Assembly (NCBI GenBank): GCA_028023455.1
Contig: JAQFVV010006199.1
Location: 1,674,001 to 1,738,000, forward strand
Length of the DNA: 64,000 nt
Direction of reading: 5' to 3'
Source of the DNA: Epiperipatus broadwayi
Lineage: Eukaryota > Onychophora > Udeonychophora > Euonychophora > Peripatidae
Shown: positions 12,690-25,694 of the stretch, in pieces
Position numbering within the stretch: the stretch's first letter is position 1
Layout: each line of letters begins with the position of its first letter
The notes under the pieces: model-generated
Told to the model about the DNA's origin: nothing
The model's database searches: none
The model's input: only the letters and a program-made list of their open reading frames with translations
Program-made: the position numbers and the translations under genes

Positions 12690-13645
12690 TGATTACAAAG
12701 CATTCAATGTACAAAAAACCCCAAGACAATTATAATCTTGTTTACAAAAGGGCACACTCCAAACAACAATTATGTCCACAAAAGGATTACTATAATCTTG
12801 CCCAATGTGTACCAGTACATGGGTATACATAGCCCAGCTATGGAGAAGTTATCCACAGCCCAATGATCCCAACCCTGGGACCCCAAAGCAAAGACTCAAG
12901 CTTCAGCTGAATAGGTGGACAAGTCCATCATTGTGCCAACCATCACAACAGGCAACAAGGTCCAAGGCTTAAGCCCACAAGGCAATAACCCTCGACCCAT
13001 AGCCGAGCCATGCAAGGACCATTCTGGGTACCTCTGTCTCTCAATTTAAAAGTCCAAATATGCAGGGACCAAATTCGGTCTCCCTGCATAGGGAAACCTA
13101 ACAAATAATGAGCACAGACCTGCACTGCTTAAAACCAACCCATCGAGGAGGCACAGCAGCCCATCAGAGAGGAAAATGGCAGAGAAACTTTGCCCAGGTA
13201 CCCTCCAAGCAGGTTTTGAGGTAGTGGCAACAATTGTCAACAGCCTGTGCCATAAACCAGACCCCTAATGACTGCCACCAGCCACCCCTGATATCCAAAG
13301 GTGGAGTGCAGACCTGTTCCCACAAAATATCACAACAAATTCCATCAATTTTACAAAAATTGGCAATGGCCTAAACCAGACTAACCACCTTACAAGTGCT
13401 CTAAATCTAAAATTAACTAACAAAACCTAATAATAGTGAGCATAAATCAACACTTACCTAATCAATGATCCATCAAGGTGTGCAGTAGCCCTTCAGGGTG
13501 AAGTCCTAGTGAAGGTAGTGACTTTCACATGCCCAGCAGGTATTCCTGGGCTAAACAATGATTGACAACTACTCCCACACATGAACCAAGCCCCTCATGA
13601 CTACCATCACCACACCTGAGGAAAAAAAGGAGGAGTCTTAACTCA
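12690..13645. repeat. G+C-richer repeat block with about 330-bp tandem units
   Basis: Base composition rises sharply above the flanks. Two related units are visible. 'CCCATCGAGGAGGCACAGCA' (about 13140) pairs with 'TCCATCAAGGTGTGCAGTAG' (about 13471), and 'CCCCTAATGACTGCCACCAG' (13261) pairs with 'CCCCTCATGACTACCATCAC' (about 13591), giving a period near 330 bp. Reverse-strand frames at 12943-13125 and 13046-13240 overlap each other and have no known domain. Tandem G+C-rich monomers are typical of LINE 5' regions or LTR/satellite units, but no coding element follows that would decide. Identity unknown. Confidence 0.6.
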
Positions 13646-13649
13646 TGCC

Positions 13650-16600
13650 CACCAATACATACTGATCCTGTTGAATTCTTCTAATCCAAGCTGAGTTCTA
13701 ATTCTTGATTCTTAATCAAAGTTCCAATTATAATGTCTAACAATTTGTATTTAGTCTTTGGATTTTCCTTAATAATTTGAATCTAAGGGGATTGAATAAT
13801 TAACCACTTTAGTGTTTTTGTCTAGGGCCATAGCATCCTATAAATCCATTTTTATCTCTAAATCATTGTTTTTTATCTTCTAATTTACTTCGTCGAAATT
13901 CTAAGTCAATTTGAAATTTTTGAAAATTTTTTTTATTTTTTTGTGGTGCCCCAATCACACAGGAAGTGGCCCAATAAATTTTGATCTAATCATCGTAAAT
14001 TTCTAATTTTTATGCAGGGAGGTAGCTTAAATCATAATGTTTAATTCTTAATTTGAGATTGAATTAGTATTTAAAGTAATTTTTTCTTCCTGCAAAGTTT
14101 TCTCGCATTCGTCCACCTCCGGTTCGGCACTATGATATCTTTACTTTTCCTTTATGAACAATTTAACATTTGAAAAACATTTTTCATGGTTTTGATTTAT
14201 CTTTGCATTTGGCATGTTTCTTCAAATATTTTCCATCTTGCCTGACTGTTTTGTAGTTGTTGAAAGCCATTTTATTTTTTGATATCAGGGGTTAAGCTTG
14301 AATTCTCGGGAATATCATCATTAAGCATTTTTCTTCACTTTTATTTTCACAGGTATTGATTTTCTAGCCATTTCAAATTAGTTCCATCATCAAAATTAGG
14401 ATTTTTTGTAATTATTTTTTATTTTGAGTTATTAGGTTACATTTTAAATTCATTTTCTAGGTTTTAATCTTGTTTTAATGATTCTAGTAATTACTTATAT
14501 TAGCTTTTGCCGATTAATGGCAGCCATTTGCATGAAATAAAATGATTGATAAATTGAGTTATTTTGAATTGATACTTATTTAAATTTCACGAAAAGGTGT
14601 AACAGGTTAAAACAAGTAATCACTTATGTTTTATCATGCATCTTCTTATCAATTTCTGTCTTTGAATATGTGAATCCTCCCATCCTTGTGGAGCCAGTGA
14701 ACAGTGACCTGATCCTGTTAGCAACAGGAAGTGGACTGACATGAACTATTTATGTGCATGCAAAGAAAATTTTGTGTGTGCATGTGTTTATTATTTAATT
14801 ATTTAGATTTATTTATAAAAGGGTCTTGTGATGCAGTGGGGTTGCATATATCTGTCATGACATAATCTAATTGGCTATCAAAAATTGGTTGCTAAATAAG
14901 TATCTAGCTGTTCTTATCCACAGAATAAAACAAAGACAGGAGAGCTTAATGAAACTTTTAGTAGTTGGCATTCAGCAAGTCTGCTGTTTTGGGGAGGAAA
15001 TGCTTTTGCTCTGCAAGTGGAACATTGCAAAAACTGTTTATTGGTTATATATTGAAATTTTTGCATTATCTAGTTGAATTGTTAAGTGCTTTTAGAAAAA
15101 TTTAAACTTGTTTTACTTTTCCAAATACATGCTAGAACAAAACATATTGTTTCCATTTCTTTTTCTCTCCCATCTTTTTGAAATATTGCAGATCAAATAA
15201 CATTTTAGCAAGGGAAATGATTCATTAATATTGAATTTGTAATTTCAAGTGAAATGGCATCATTATAAAGATTCAGTAAATATTGTAGTTATAATATCTA
15301 ACAAAGAAGATAGGATTGAAAAAATTATGCAAAGTAAATTATATGTAAACATTATGGTAAATATTGCAATTTTTATTATATTAAAATCATTCTAAAATGA
15401 AATGACAATTTTTTTTTTTTTAATATGCCCAGCATAAAGAAAATTTATCTGTGTACTAATTAATTTTATTTTTCAACACTTAATATATATATATATAATT
15501 TCTGAAGTAAGTTTAAGAGAAACATGATAGGCTTCATGTTAATATTAAGATAAAGTAATCACCTTAACTCCACTACAACATACTTTACGAATAATGGTTC
15601 AGAGAAAATATTTATATAGCAAAATCTTTTACATTGCAATTTGTATATATTTGTGTACCTTTTATTTGAAGAATAGCAAACATAATTAGTTTTTAAAATG
15701 TTTTCCTAATACTTAAAAAGCTATTCACAGCTTATTTTTAAATTCATTCTTGGACAGAAATGGAACTTCTTTTTAATCAAATGGAAGGAAACCTTGCAAA
15801 TCACACAGTTCATACTTGTATTAAACTTGTTTGTTAAACTGTTGTAGCTATTATGTAGTCTATGTAGAATTAGAAAAGCAATTTTAAATATTTGCTTATT
15901 TATTATTTTTATTAATTTAATGTTGTACATAGTAATACAAAATTTTCTTAAAAAATTAAAAATAACTTTCTGAAAGATTAAATGAATTACTTAGTAACAA
16001 ATTTATTATAAAATATAATGTAAAACTTTTTTTCTAACATCTTGTTCTTCAGACCTACAAAACTGAATTTGTTCCATTGCAGTTTAATTTAAAAATTTAG
16101 ATTTGATTTTGTGTCAAAATTAAAAATTTGCTTTTGGCATTGATTGCATTACCATAATGTTAATATGTGAAAAAATAAAATTAAAAAATTTAGAAAATCA
16201 CAAATTAATTTAATATTTGTCAAATGAATAACAACAATGATTTTTCTTGTCTTGCAAAATCCTCTACGTTTCATATTTCCCCTTATATAATTAAATCATA
16301 TAATTGGTAATACAGTATTTTTCTGTATGGCTTTAAAAGTTAATTTATAATGGCTTTACAATTCAAAATTAATGAAAGTGTGGGAAAATGAAAATGACTG
16401 AGTTAGTTTTGAAATAAAAAATAATAATTGTTAACTCAAACTTGCTAGTTATTTAATAAGAATAAATCTGCAATTATGAAATAGTATAAAAAGAGAAAAA
16501 GATCATGTTCATATTAGACAAACTATTAAAGTTACATATGATGAATTGCTATTATCAATAACAAAATTTTAATTTTCTAATTCAAAGTAAAGTTAAAAAA

Positions 16601-19600
16601 AAAAGAGGCTCCAAACTGTGATCACAAAACTCCATATAAAAATAGTAGAATCTGTACATGCAAGTACAGAACTGTTAAATTTATGAATTTAACATAATTT
16701 AAGATTTATACATGTATAATAACTTTGAATCATGACAAAAAATATATTAAAAAAAACATTATGTTGTATTTTTTTGTGTGAGAATAAGTACAGCTTTTAA
16801 ATAGCTTAGTCCATTGTTTCTCTTTCAAAAAAAGTTGGAGGGAGCATTATTCACCAAGCTTACCAGTTGCTATATTGTGAGGGGCAAAACTTTTAATTCT
16901 TGTTTATATGAAAACTAGTTAAATATGTAATGACCAAGAATTTGATAACCACTAGCTTGGTTATCTAAGATAAAAATCCTAAGCTTATTTGTAGCCTGAA
17001 ATAATGTTCATGTTTTTTCACACTCTGGATCTAAGGTTTTAGACATGACAAACAATTTTGATATCCTTCTATAATCTCATTTATTTATATGTAAATGAGA
17101 AGATTCATATAAAGATATATAAATAAAATAAAGTATATTTTAGTAGTTGAATCCTATAGAAATACTAAAATAACATTAAATAAATAAATATATTAATCAT
17201 ATTTTAATAGTTTAACTATCCTTATGTTATGGAGCATTACTTGTTCTCAATTTATTACTTGGATGATCAGCCTTTGCTTAACTCTCATAAGATTATTTTT
17301 AATTACATCATATCAATTTTTTTTAAAAAAACTGAATTATATTTTACTATTTTTTTTCTAGAATTAAATAATCTAGTTTGCTTATTTGAACACAATATTT
17401 TTACAATGAATGCATGTGCTTTAAATATCCCCTTGACAGCCAAGTCCTCTTCAGCATCTTTTTAATATCTTGCAAAATAAATCCATTGTTATTGGTTGAA
17501 AATTATGAAATTGAGATTAATGAATATAATTTTTTTATTGAATTTTATAGTAGAAAGCATTATAATAAAGTTAAGAAAGTATTATAGTAAAGTTAATTTG
17601 CAGAGAGAGAAATAAAATTGTTATTAATATCAGAAAAGTTAATTATTAGAAAAAAATGAGAAGACTGATATTGGGACAATAGTTATCCAAAGTTAAATTG
17701 ATTGGCAGGAATGGGAATTGATTTGCTATCTACAAAGATGATTACAAAGAAAGAATGTGAATACTCAGCAAAGAAACCTGATATCTTAGGTAAAAATGAA
17801 GGTTTTATATTATCTGATATACAAGTTTAGATAAATGATAAAGCATGGCAAATTTTAAGTTAAAGTATTACTGTGGTAAATTAATAGGTAAATAGTAAAC
17901 TAGGCCTTAAAATAATCACTTCATAGCAAAGGTCTTATTAGCTAAGAGAAACTAATTATCCATTTTTTAACCAACAATTGAATAACTAATTGGTTTTATT
18001 ATAGGCAAACTATCTGAAAAGATTGTTATTCTTTCTGAAATCTTTTTGAAGTTTCATCTAGATTTGTATATAATTTTTTATATTTTTATATGGATATGCA
18101 AACATGAGTCTTAAGTCTCTTTTATAAATTTTATGGAATATTAAATATGAAACCAGATTAGTTATCTTTTTTTTTTTAATAAAAACAAATGTAGAATGTT
18201 TTACACAATTTGATTGAAACCCAGTATTTGAATTATATACTTAAATTATTGAAACCATTTTTGACTTTTATATATACATTATCTCATTCATTTACTTTGT
18301 TTTTGCTTTTTGTTTTTAATGTAGGTTAAATAAAAATCTAACAACCAATTAAGTATACTTTACATATATAATTGTTAACTGTTTTTTTTTATTATATGCA
18401 AAAAAAAATAAATTATATTGTTTTGATAAGCATATGATTAATAAAAAGAAAAGTATATTGAAATCAATGGCCAAATGACAAACATATTAACTGCAATAAA
18501 AATAAGTTTATTTGATAAACAGTGATACAATAATCAAATCAATACTGAATTTTGAAGGAAATGAGCATAGATTGTGAATTGCAAACCAGAAAAATCAAAC
18601 TCATTTGTCTAATTTATTCATTTTATAATCAGTTTCTGGGTAATGGGGTGGCATTTGGTAAGCAAAATGCAAACAAGGCACTTATATGTTATTCAGGCTG
18701 CCATACTTTTTTTTAGAGGGAATATGTCTAAAAATCTTTAGCTCTCAAATCAGGCACTATTATCGTGAGCTAACTGTTTGAAGTTAGTACTATCATTAAT
18801 CATAGAAAATATTGCACTGCATGATTTAGAACAATTATAAGAATGGTTGATTCATTAGCTAAAGGTTTCTGGGTTGAGTTTTATCTGAAGAAAAAAGTCT
18901 CAATTTAGTCAAGTAACTGTAAATGGCCAGGTCAACTTGTCACTTTGGTGCTCAAATATTATATTACTTGACTACCTGGCAATTAATCAAATGAATTTTT
19001 TTTCTATTGAAAATATGCAAGTTAAAGTTACATTCTGAACATTTTAGAAAAAGTGGAAACTTTTTGTTGAAAAAAAAAATAAAACACTAATATTTTGTTT
19101 TTAAATCATTTTTTATATCTGTCTCAAATGATTTACATCATAAAATTTTTGCTTTGGTGATTTATATATGTATGGTTCTTCAATAAAATAATCCTTTAGT
19201 ATAGATGTCCAGATACAAGTATTTATCACATTATATGTATGTGTGTGTGTGCTTACAAATAATAGTACATGTTTTTACAAAAATCTATATATGAAACAAA
19301 CATAATAAAAATAATGCTATAAAATTCATATTTTTAATATTAAATTATCAACCCTTAAACTATCAACAATTTCAATCTGTAGTCAAGGCAATCTCCTTTA
19401 ACAATAAAGTTGGTATCATCTACATTTATAAATCTATTAAAGCCTTGAGTTATTGGTTTTATTTTCTTAGTAAATTATATATATAAATAATTTAATTATA
19501 TTTGCTTGTGTAAGTTGTTTATAAAATATATATTAACTCTTTCCATGGTTTTGTCAGTTCAGATCCAGACTAGTGCTGGCTGTTTTTGTTTACAATAGTT

Positions 19601-20335
19601 CAATCCTGGAGTGATATTATGATTGAGCTGTTTAATAGTTTACTTCTAATGGTAATGAATTTATAATTTAATTTCCATTTCTGATTTTAGATGATAGGTA
19701 TTGAAACTGTAAGATTTGTATTCAAATCTTAGTTTCACCTTGGTTCTGTTATCATTCTACCTCTCGCCCCTTTAGTATAGGTTTACATGGATTCTGACCT
19801 TGAGTAGCGGATTAGTGCAATCTGTAAATTGTTTCAAAAAAAAAAGGAAGAAAAATAAATGTCATATATGTGCACATACTCCAATAGTTTTATTTTAAAA
19901 ATAATGCATTGCAAGGTATTATTAAAATTGCCGTGCATAAGTTGTATAGAGTTAAATAATTCTATTAATTATTCTGATAGGTTTACATAATATTTTAATT
20001 TATAAAATAAATTAAAGAAATCAATAATTATATTGTAAAACGTAAACATATTATTATTTAGGTCAGGTCCAGGTAATACTTAAATTATAAAAATAAATAA
20101 GTCTCAATTAAAAATAAAGATGTTTTTAAAATATAGAAATTCCCCTGCTAATTAAAGGCAAGTCATAACAGGAGGGGGGAAGATATGACAGAGCTAAAAG
20201 GTATTTTAAACGTACGGAAACAAAAGAAAAGGTTTGTTAAAAAAAAATCTTTTATATATTACGTCATGCAAAAAAGTAAAATTTAAAAAGTGGTCAGATT
20301 GAAATTCCAACCTGTATTGCATCCATGACCTAAAG
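13650..20335. other. long anonymous A+T-rich stretch, no gene seen
   Basis: Nothing gene-like is supported in about 6.7 kb. Features noted: a small G+C-rich patch at 14100-14135, a TG-rich patch at 14770-14790, TA runs (15485-15496), a TG microsatellite (about 19238-19251) and many homopolymers. Short frames here (14871-15077, 15721-15930, 17229-17465) have A+T-driven composition and no motifs. Confidence 0.45.
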
Positions 20336-20341
20336 GGATGT

Positions 20342-20590
20342 ATGGCACAGACCCGAGAGACAGCTGCATGGATGATGTATTGCTTGATGGATCCCAGAGA
20401 TAAGGAAAAAGAGAATAAAAAGCCACAACTGATTGTTAAAATGGTCTATGAGAGGCTAGAACCAGAAACGTTAAATTCCAATTATGCTGTTAATTATAAT
20501 ATTTCTTGTGATCCAAATTTTATATCTAGCAATGTGCCAAGAGTAGGTGCCATGCGACGCTTCTCCGGACTGATGGCTATACAATATTAA
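20342..20590 (+). other. unrecognised 82-codon open frame
   Basis: The frame is open for 82 codons in a segment somewhat richer in G+C than its flanks. The product would be hydrophilic and mixed in composition ('MDPRDKEKENKKPQ' near residues 16-29, 'SNVPRVGAMRRFSG' near the end), less A+T-driven than chance frames nearby. I see no signal peptide, membrane segment or known motif. It could be an exon, a piece of an old transposable element, or chance. Confidence 0.15.
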
Positions 20591-20599
20591 AATTCCCAT

Positions 20600-21205
20600 G
20601 AAATGTGATAAACCTAGAATTCTGCTACTTCCTTTGAATAAATCTTTCCCTAAATGTGACTGCTATTGAACCAGGAAACTCGGACTCTCCAAACTAGTGT
20701 GCACACTTAAATGAACTAAAGGTAACATGATACCCAAGAATAAAATTGTTTTGAACTTTAATTGAACTCTATATTTCTAATATGTTAATTTCATCTTCAA
20801 ATTCTACTATTATGTAATTCTAAAATTAAAAATATGCAATTTTCTGTAATAATGCTCTTTTATAATGAACCTCGTAACTTAATCTATTTACCATTATTCT
20901 ACTTGGGTATCCAAAATTTTATTGTATTTGTTAAGATTATATTTCATGCCCACGTGGTTTCTGAGCTGATGTTTTTTTTATTTAATTCTCAGAGGAGCTA
21001 CCCTCCTCTGCAGATTGATATCATAATAGAAAATCATGTTGGTTAATAATTTTCAGCTTGGGAATCATAAAATAAATTTAATATGTTTTATAAAGACGAG
21101 ATCTATATTATTAGTTAGTGTATATGTTAATGGGCTATCATTCATTTTAAGTTAGTTAAAAATAAACAATAATGTTAAGAAGAAAAGGGGGGGTTAATGA
21201 TAATA
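20600..21205. other. anonymous DNA between ORF and 21-kb repeat
   Basis: No recognisable gene. A palindromic pair AGAGGAGCTACCCTCCTCT at about 20991-21009 is the only local structure noted. Confidence 0.35.
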
Positions 21206-21209
21206 AATT

Positions 21210-22265
21210 AAATGCTAGTCGTGTGGAGATTGGGGATAGATTCATATTATTTTGCCAAGCATAAAATAAATAAATGCATTTGCATTAGAGTTGTGAACTG
21301 CATTAGTTATCGATACATGAATTTTAAATCGCAGAAATGTAAAAGAGGTATTGTAAATGTTGTGTTCTCACACTTAAGGAACATACCAAAAATATATAAT
21401 AGCACGGAACCTTGTCACGCGGTTGGGATGAAAGTGCTCGTGACCATTCTTAAGGGCTCTGACCCAATGTTTGGTCGTCCCTCTCCCTATTCCTATAGTA
21501 ATTACCTTGTCATGCAGTCAGGGATGGAAAGGCTATGACCTCATACCGATACCACCTCGTGACGTACCTACAGGGCTCCGATCCGACGTTTGATCATCCC
21601 ACCAGCCTCCAACATTTCTTCTGCGATTATCCTCTTAGAAAGCTGATTCTCTTATAGCTCGGCAGTATTTTAGGCTACCGCAGGTCACTTTAATAATAAG
21701 TATAAAGTTTATGCTGGGTCTAGCTCCACTCCTCCACATCTGCTAATCTTTGGTAAGTTATTAGAATAGATATTAATATTATAAAGTAAATGGGGTGATA
21801 GCCTTGTAGATGAATGCACTCCTCATTAAGATATCGTAGCATGTCTCGTAACATTTGCCACCTAAACGTGAGGCATGAGATGTAGTTCATATTGACACCC
21901 AGGTAGCATAATATATTTACCTATGTAAAGTAACCACAATTAAATACTTAAATTATCTATATCCATGTCTGTGTGTCTGCTTTATTTAAAATAATAATTA
22001 GTATCATTCATAGCAATGAACAGTAAGAATATAGTAGTAGTCCGTAAGGTGAAACCATTAGTTAGAGTCTCTTGTTTACCTGACCACTGGGCCTAGAAAA
22101 TAATGCTATTGTTATGGTAGGCGCATTGTCATGTGGGTTTTGTTGTGAATAAAATTACTGAGTTTGAATGCAGTATTACAGGGCCTGAACCCACCTGTTG
22201 TGCCGCCATTCGAATGTGGTGGTGGAATTTTGCAGAATGTTAACAAGGCATACAAAATCTTACCA
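21210..22265. repeat. G+C-richer repeat of unknown class with internal duplication
   Basis: This segment stands out from its A+T-rich flanks. A motif is duplicated. ACCTTGTCACGCGGTTGGGA (about 21409) with GGGCTCTGACCCAATGTTTG downstream is followed by ACCTTGTCATGCAGTCAGGG (about 21504) with GGGCTCCGATCCGACGTTTG downstream. Further unusual G+C-rich words occur at 21780-21905 and 22060-22240. Frames are short and without known domains; the 108-codon frame at 21212-21538 runs across the duplicated motif and is probably spurious. It may be an LTR or an untranslated region of a retroelement, but I cannot assign it. Confidence 0.5.
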
Positions 22266-22269
22266 TTAC

Positions 22270-24845
22270 AGTATAATCAGGAGACGAGCAATTTTAAATT
22301 TAGCATTTTTTGCATATATTCATTAAGATAAAAAATAAGTTTGTGCTTTTTGGAAAAAAAAAATTTTTCATTTTAAGTATGTTTTTATTTATTTAAATGC
22401 TATTCTTAATAATAAGTATAAAATATATTTTATTTTTATAATCATTAATGGTTTTTTTTTTTTAAAGAATTATAAACATATGTGGTGAGACAAAAAAAAG
22501 TCTATCTTCTCATTAATGAAATATCAGACATAAGAATCCCCTCATTATAATTTTTATATCTCAATAAATTTTAAAAAAAGCTTTATTTTTGTCAGTTTTA
22601 AAAACATTTTAAATAATTATATTAAAAAAAATAGTTTTAATTTTACTACAAACTATTCAAACTGATGGCTATATTTATGAAAAATTAAGGAGACAGTTTA
22701 AAATTTGGCTTATTTATATTTAGTCATTTTATTTTTTTAGCTTTTTGCATCATATTTGATAGTAATGTCATCTATCAGTTAATTTCAATTGCAGTTTTTT
22801 TTTCTATCTAAATTCATCTTTGCTATTAACAGTAACCATATGTTTCACCTAGCTACAAGTTTAATTTATTGAGAAAATATATAACTAAAGTATAATCATT
22901 TCACATGAATTATACTTGTGGCTTTCAGTTAATTTTAATAACATTGAGTTTACATTAATGATATATTTCAAGAAATGGTATGGAAAATAGCACTTCTTTG
23001 GGGTACTGTATGAGAGATAGTGAAAATCTTAATCCCTTCCTTTATGGATTTTTTTAAACATATATGGCATTTCACTATAATAATCTGTATGTATTTGGGT
23101 TATGGTAGAAAATATTTTTAACAATTCTTATATCTATATATTAAACTATTAGAAATATATAATATATTTAAAAATATTAAAAAATAATTTTAGATATAAT
23201 AAATAATTTAAAATGTTATATATATATATAGATAATTAAAAACAGAGAAGTATTCTTACAACTTTATTCTTTAAAAAATGTGAACAAAGTAATGCCATGA
23301 TTGCATGCATACTGTCAAATTATATACAAAACAATTTAAATCTAAACATAATATTCAAGAACATGACATTAAATAATTCTTTTTTTATGTAATTGTATTT
23401 ACTAAGTCAAAACTACATAACTAAAATACAGTAAGTTTTTTACAAATCAATTTTTCGTTAACAATGTAGTGATAACAGGACAGTCTGAACTACCTCAGTA
23501 CAATCTCAAAGTATTTTTATGACCCACAAAAGAGATGTTTAAACTGACTTTACAAATGTAATCTTCAACCATAACATAATAATTTTATAATTATAAAAAT
23601 AATTATTTACATAAAAACTCAATTGTGATAATTTCTGGCACTTAAACTTTTTATGAATTCTGGAAAAATAAAGCTATTTGGTGATTTAGTTATTTTAAAC
23701 ATTCAATTATTTATTACTTTACAACAGCAAGTACAATAGTTTCTAGTTTAAAAAAGCACACACATCTTTTATTGGGAATATATGCAAGTAAATTTTATTT
23801 ATTTGAGACATTAAAATTTTTGATGTTTTTTTTTCCATTATTGAAATTTTAATAAAGTTTCTAATTACTTTTAATTGAAGACAATATTCTTGGAACATAG
23901 TAGATCATGCATTCTAACAATAAGATGACTTACATAACCTTCTGAATTTATTTTTTTCGGATATATGATAAACAGTATTATACTTTTTCCCCTCAAGATG
24001 ATGTAATTGATTCATGATAGGTGATTCAGTAGTAGCTTTAGCAGTGTGCAATAGTTATACAGTAGGAAAATACAATATAATTATCTTTTTTTTTGTTTAT
24101 AAATAATATTTAAACTATTTTAAAATTACTCTTTGATTTATATTGATATTATTGTACATTAATATTTACATAACAATATTATATGATTTTTCTCATATTC
24201 TTACTCATATGCTTCCACTAACAATTCTTTTCATCCTATTCTAGTGCTATTTTCTGTTGTCTTGAGAAATTATTGAATACCATACAGTGTGTCACTATAA
24301 AATTTTTATCTTCAGATCAAATTTGGTTTTTACCTTCAGCAGTGAGAACTAGTGCTTTCTTTTTTTATTCATTGTAAACAATTGAGCACATTGTATTAAA
24401 ATATTATAGGAATTTATTTGCATTTATGTTCATATTATTTGATGCTGTTTAGTTTATTTCATGCAAACATTATAGTATTTGCTCATTATCTTTATTATGT
24501 ACTATTAAATATATACATACTACATGGCATTTTTCATCAGCAAAAAAAAAAAAAAACTATTCTAGTCTCTGTTTCTATAAAACTATTGGCATTTTCTATG
24601 TAAACATATTTCAAAAATAGAGGCAGCAAGTAGTAGTACTTTCTTTCATAAACACTTTAACATATTCTAGTATAAGATGGATTCAGTTAACATGAATGTT
24701 AAATTCCTTTTTTAAAGGTGGGGTACTAAACAGCAGATATTATGAGCAAATAATTTGTTTATTGTTGGTGATAATTTGCTATTATTTGCCATCTGCTTAA
24801 ATATATTTTTTTAATATCTTAGTTTTAAAGTCATAATCATATATT
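22270..24845. other. anonymous A+T-rich DNA, no gene seen
   Basis: Stops are frequent on both strands. Only homopolymers and TA runs were noted, e.g. near 23216-23232. Confidence 0.45.
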
Positions 24846-24847
24846 AA

Positions 24848-24892
24848 TAGTAGTAGTAGTAGTGGTGGTGGTGGTGACAGTGGTGGCAACAA
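24848..24892. repeat. AGT/GGT trinucleotide microsatellite
   Basis: A run of TAG units passes into TGG units, then GTGACAGTGGTGGCAAC. It is interrupted, consistent with an ageing microsatellite. Confidence 0.85.
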
Positions 24893-25259
24893 TCATTAAA
24901 TGGCTTATTTCTTGAAGTTCATAAGAAATTCAGCTGGAAGTGACAAAATTGAATATGATTCATATACCTTGAATCCCTGAAAGTCTCTCATTATTCCACA
25001 GCACTGAAACACACAAAGCATATTATACATTTATAAATTAAGTGCATTAACACAGTTTAAGTAATTTTTAAAGAAATCAGCATTTTAAAGAAATCAGCAA
25101 CAACAACCCAAATTTAAGTTCAATTAAAGTAAATTTTGTGGAAAGAAATGAATCTTTATACATGAGCTATTGGATTTATGTATTAAATTTACATGCAGTC
25201 ATCTGTCAATAAGAGTTTTAAAAGCATAAATGAATCATTTGTTTCTTCCCACAAGATTT

Positions 25260-25260
<1 letters not shown>

Positions 25261-25290
<30 letters not shown>
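25261..25290. repeat. CA then TA dinucleotide microsatellite
   Basis: (CA)n runs directly into (TA)n and abuts the left end of the MITE-like element that follows, so its last TA may serve as the target duplication. Confidence 0.9.
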
Positions 25291-25291
<1 letters not shown>

Positions 25292-25472
25292 GACGATAGA
25301 TGGCGTTATACCAAAAACACCTTCAAGCGTTTGTTTATCACTGACGATAGCAAATAGCTTGAAATCATGATATGAAGGTGGAAATTAAGTTAGAGATAGT
25401 GAAATACTCGCTCTGACGTTTATGTAAACAAACGCTTGAAGGTGTTTTTGGTATAATTGCCATCTATTGTCA
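25291..25472. mobile_element. MITE-like element, 182 bp, TA-flanked
   Basis: Terminal inverted repeats of about 47 bp: the left end TGACGATAGATGGCGTTATA (25291) is mirrored by the right end ending ATTGCCATCTATTGTCA (25472). Matching extends inward through ACCAAAAACACCTTCAAGCG and TTTGTTTA. TA dinucleotides flank both ends (25289-25290 and 25473-25474), as expected for Tc1/mariner-type insertion, although the left TA lies in a TA microsatellite and is weak evidence alone. There is no coding capacity. It would be a non-autonomous element moved in trans by a mariner-like transposase. Confidence 0.8.
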
Positions 25473-25570
25473 TAAATACAAGCGTATGCAAGTTTTTAAC
25501 TTGTGTTTTTTGTTTTTCATATATATATAAAAAGAAAGTTACTGTTAACACTAACTGAAATAATTATAGA

Positions 25571-25688
25571 AAATATACAAACCATTATACAATTACAAAT
25601 ATCCAATAACGCCCTCTGTTTAAAGATCTATATCTTTAAACAGAGGGCGTTACTGGATATTTGTAATTGTATAATGGTTTGTATATTT
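25571..25688. mobile_element. near-perfect palindromic MITE-like hairpin
   Basis: Two 57-nt arms (25571-25627 and 25632-25688) are reverse complements with a single mismatch (A at about 25606 opposite C), around a 4-nt centre. The outer ends read TATACAAACC ... GGTTTGTATA, compatible with TA target duplications. The inner stem has CGCCCTCTGTTTAAAGAT. Such tight arm identity suggests recent origin or gene conversion between arms. A plus-strand frame across it (25503-25709) is an artefact of the palindrome. Confidence 0.8.
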
Positions 25689-25694
25689 TATATA

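Noticed and set aside
12943-13240. Two overlapping Gly/Leu-rich reverse-strand frames
   Set aside because: They arise from the lower stop density of the G+C-richer repeat; no motif, and they overlap in different frames.
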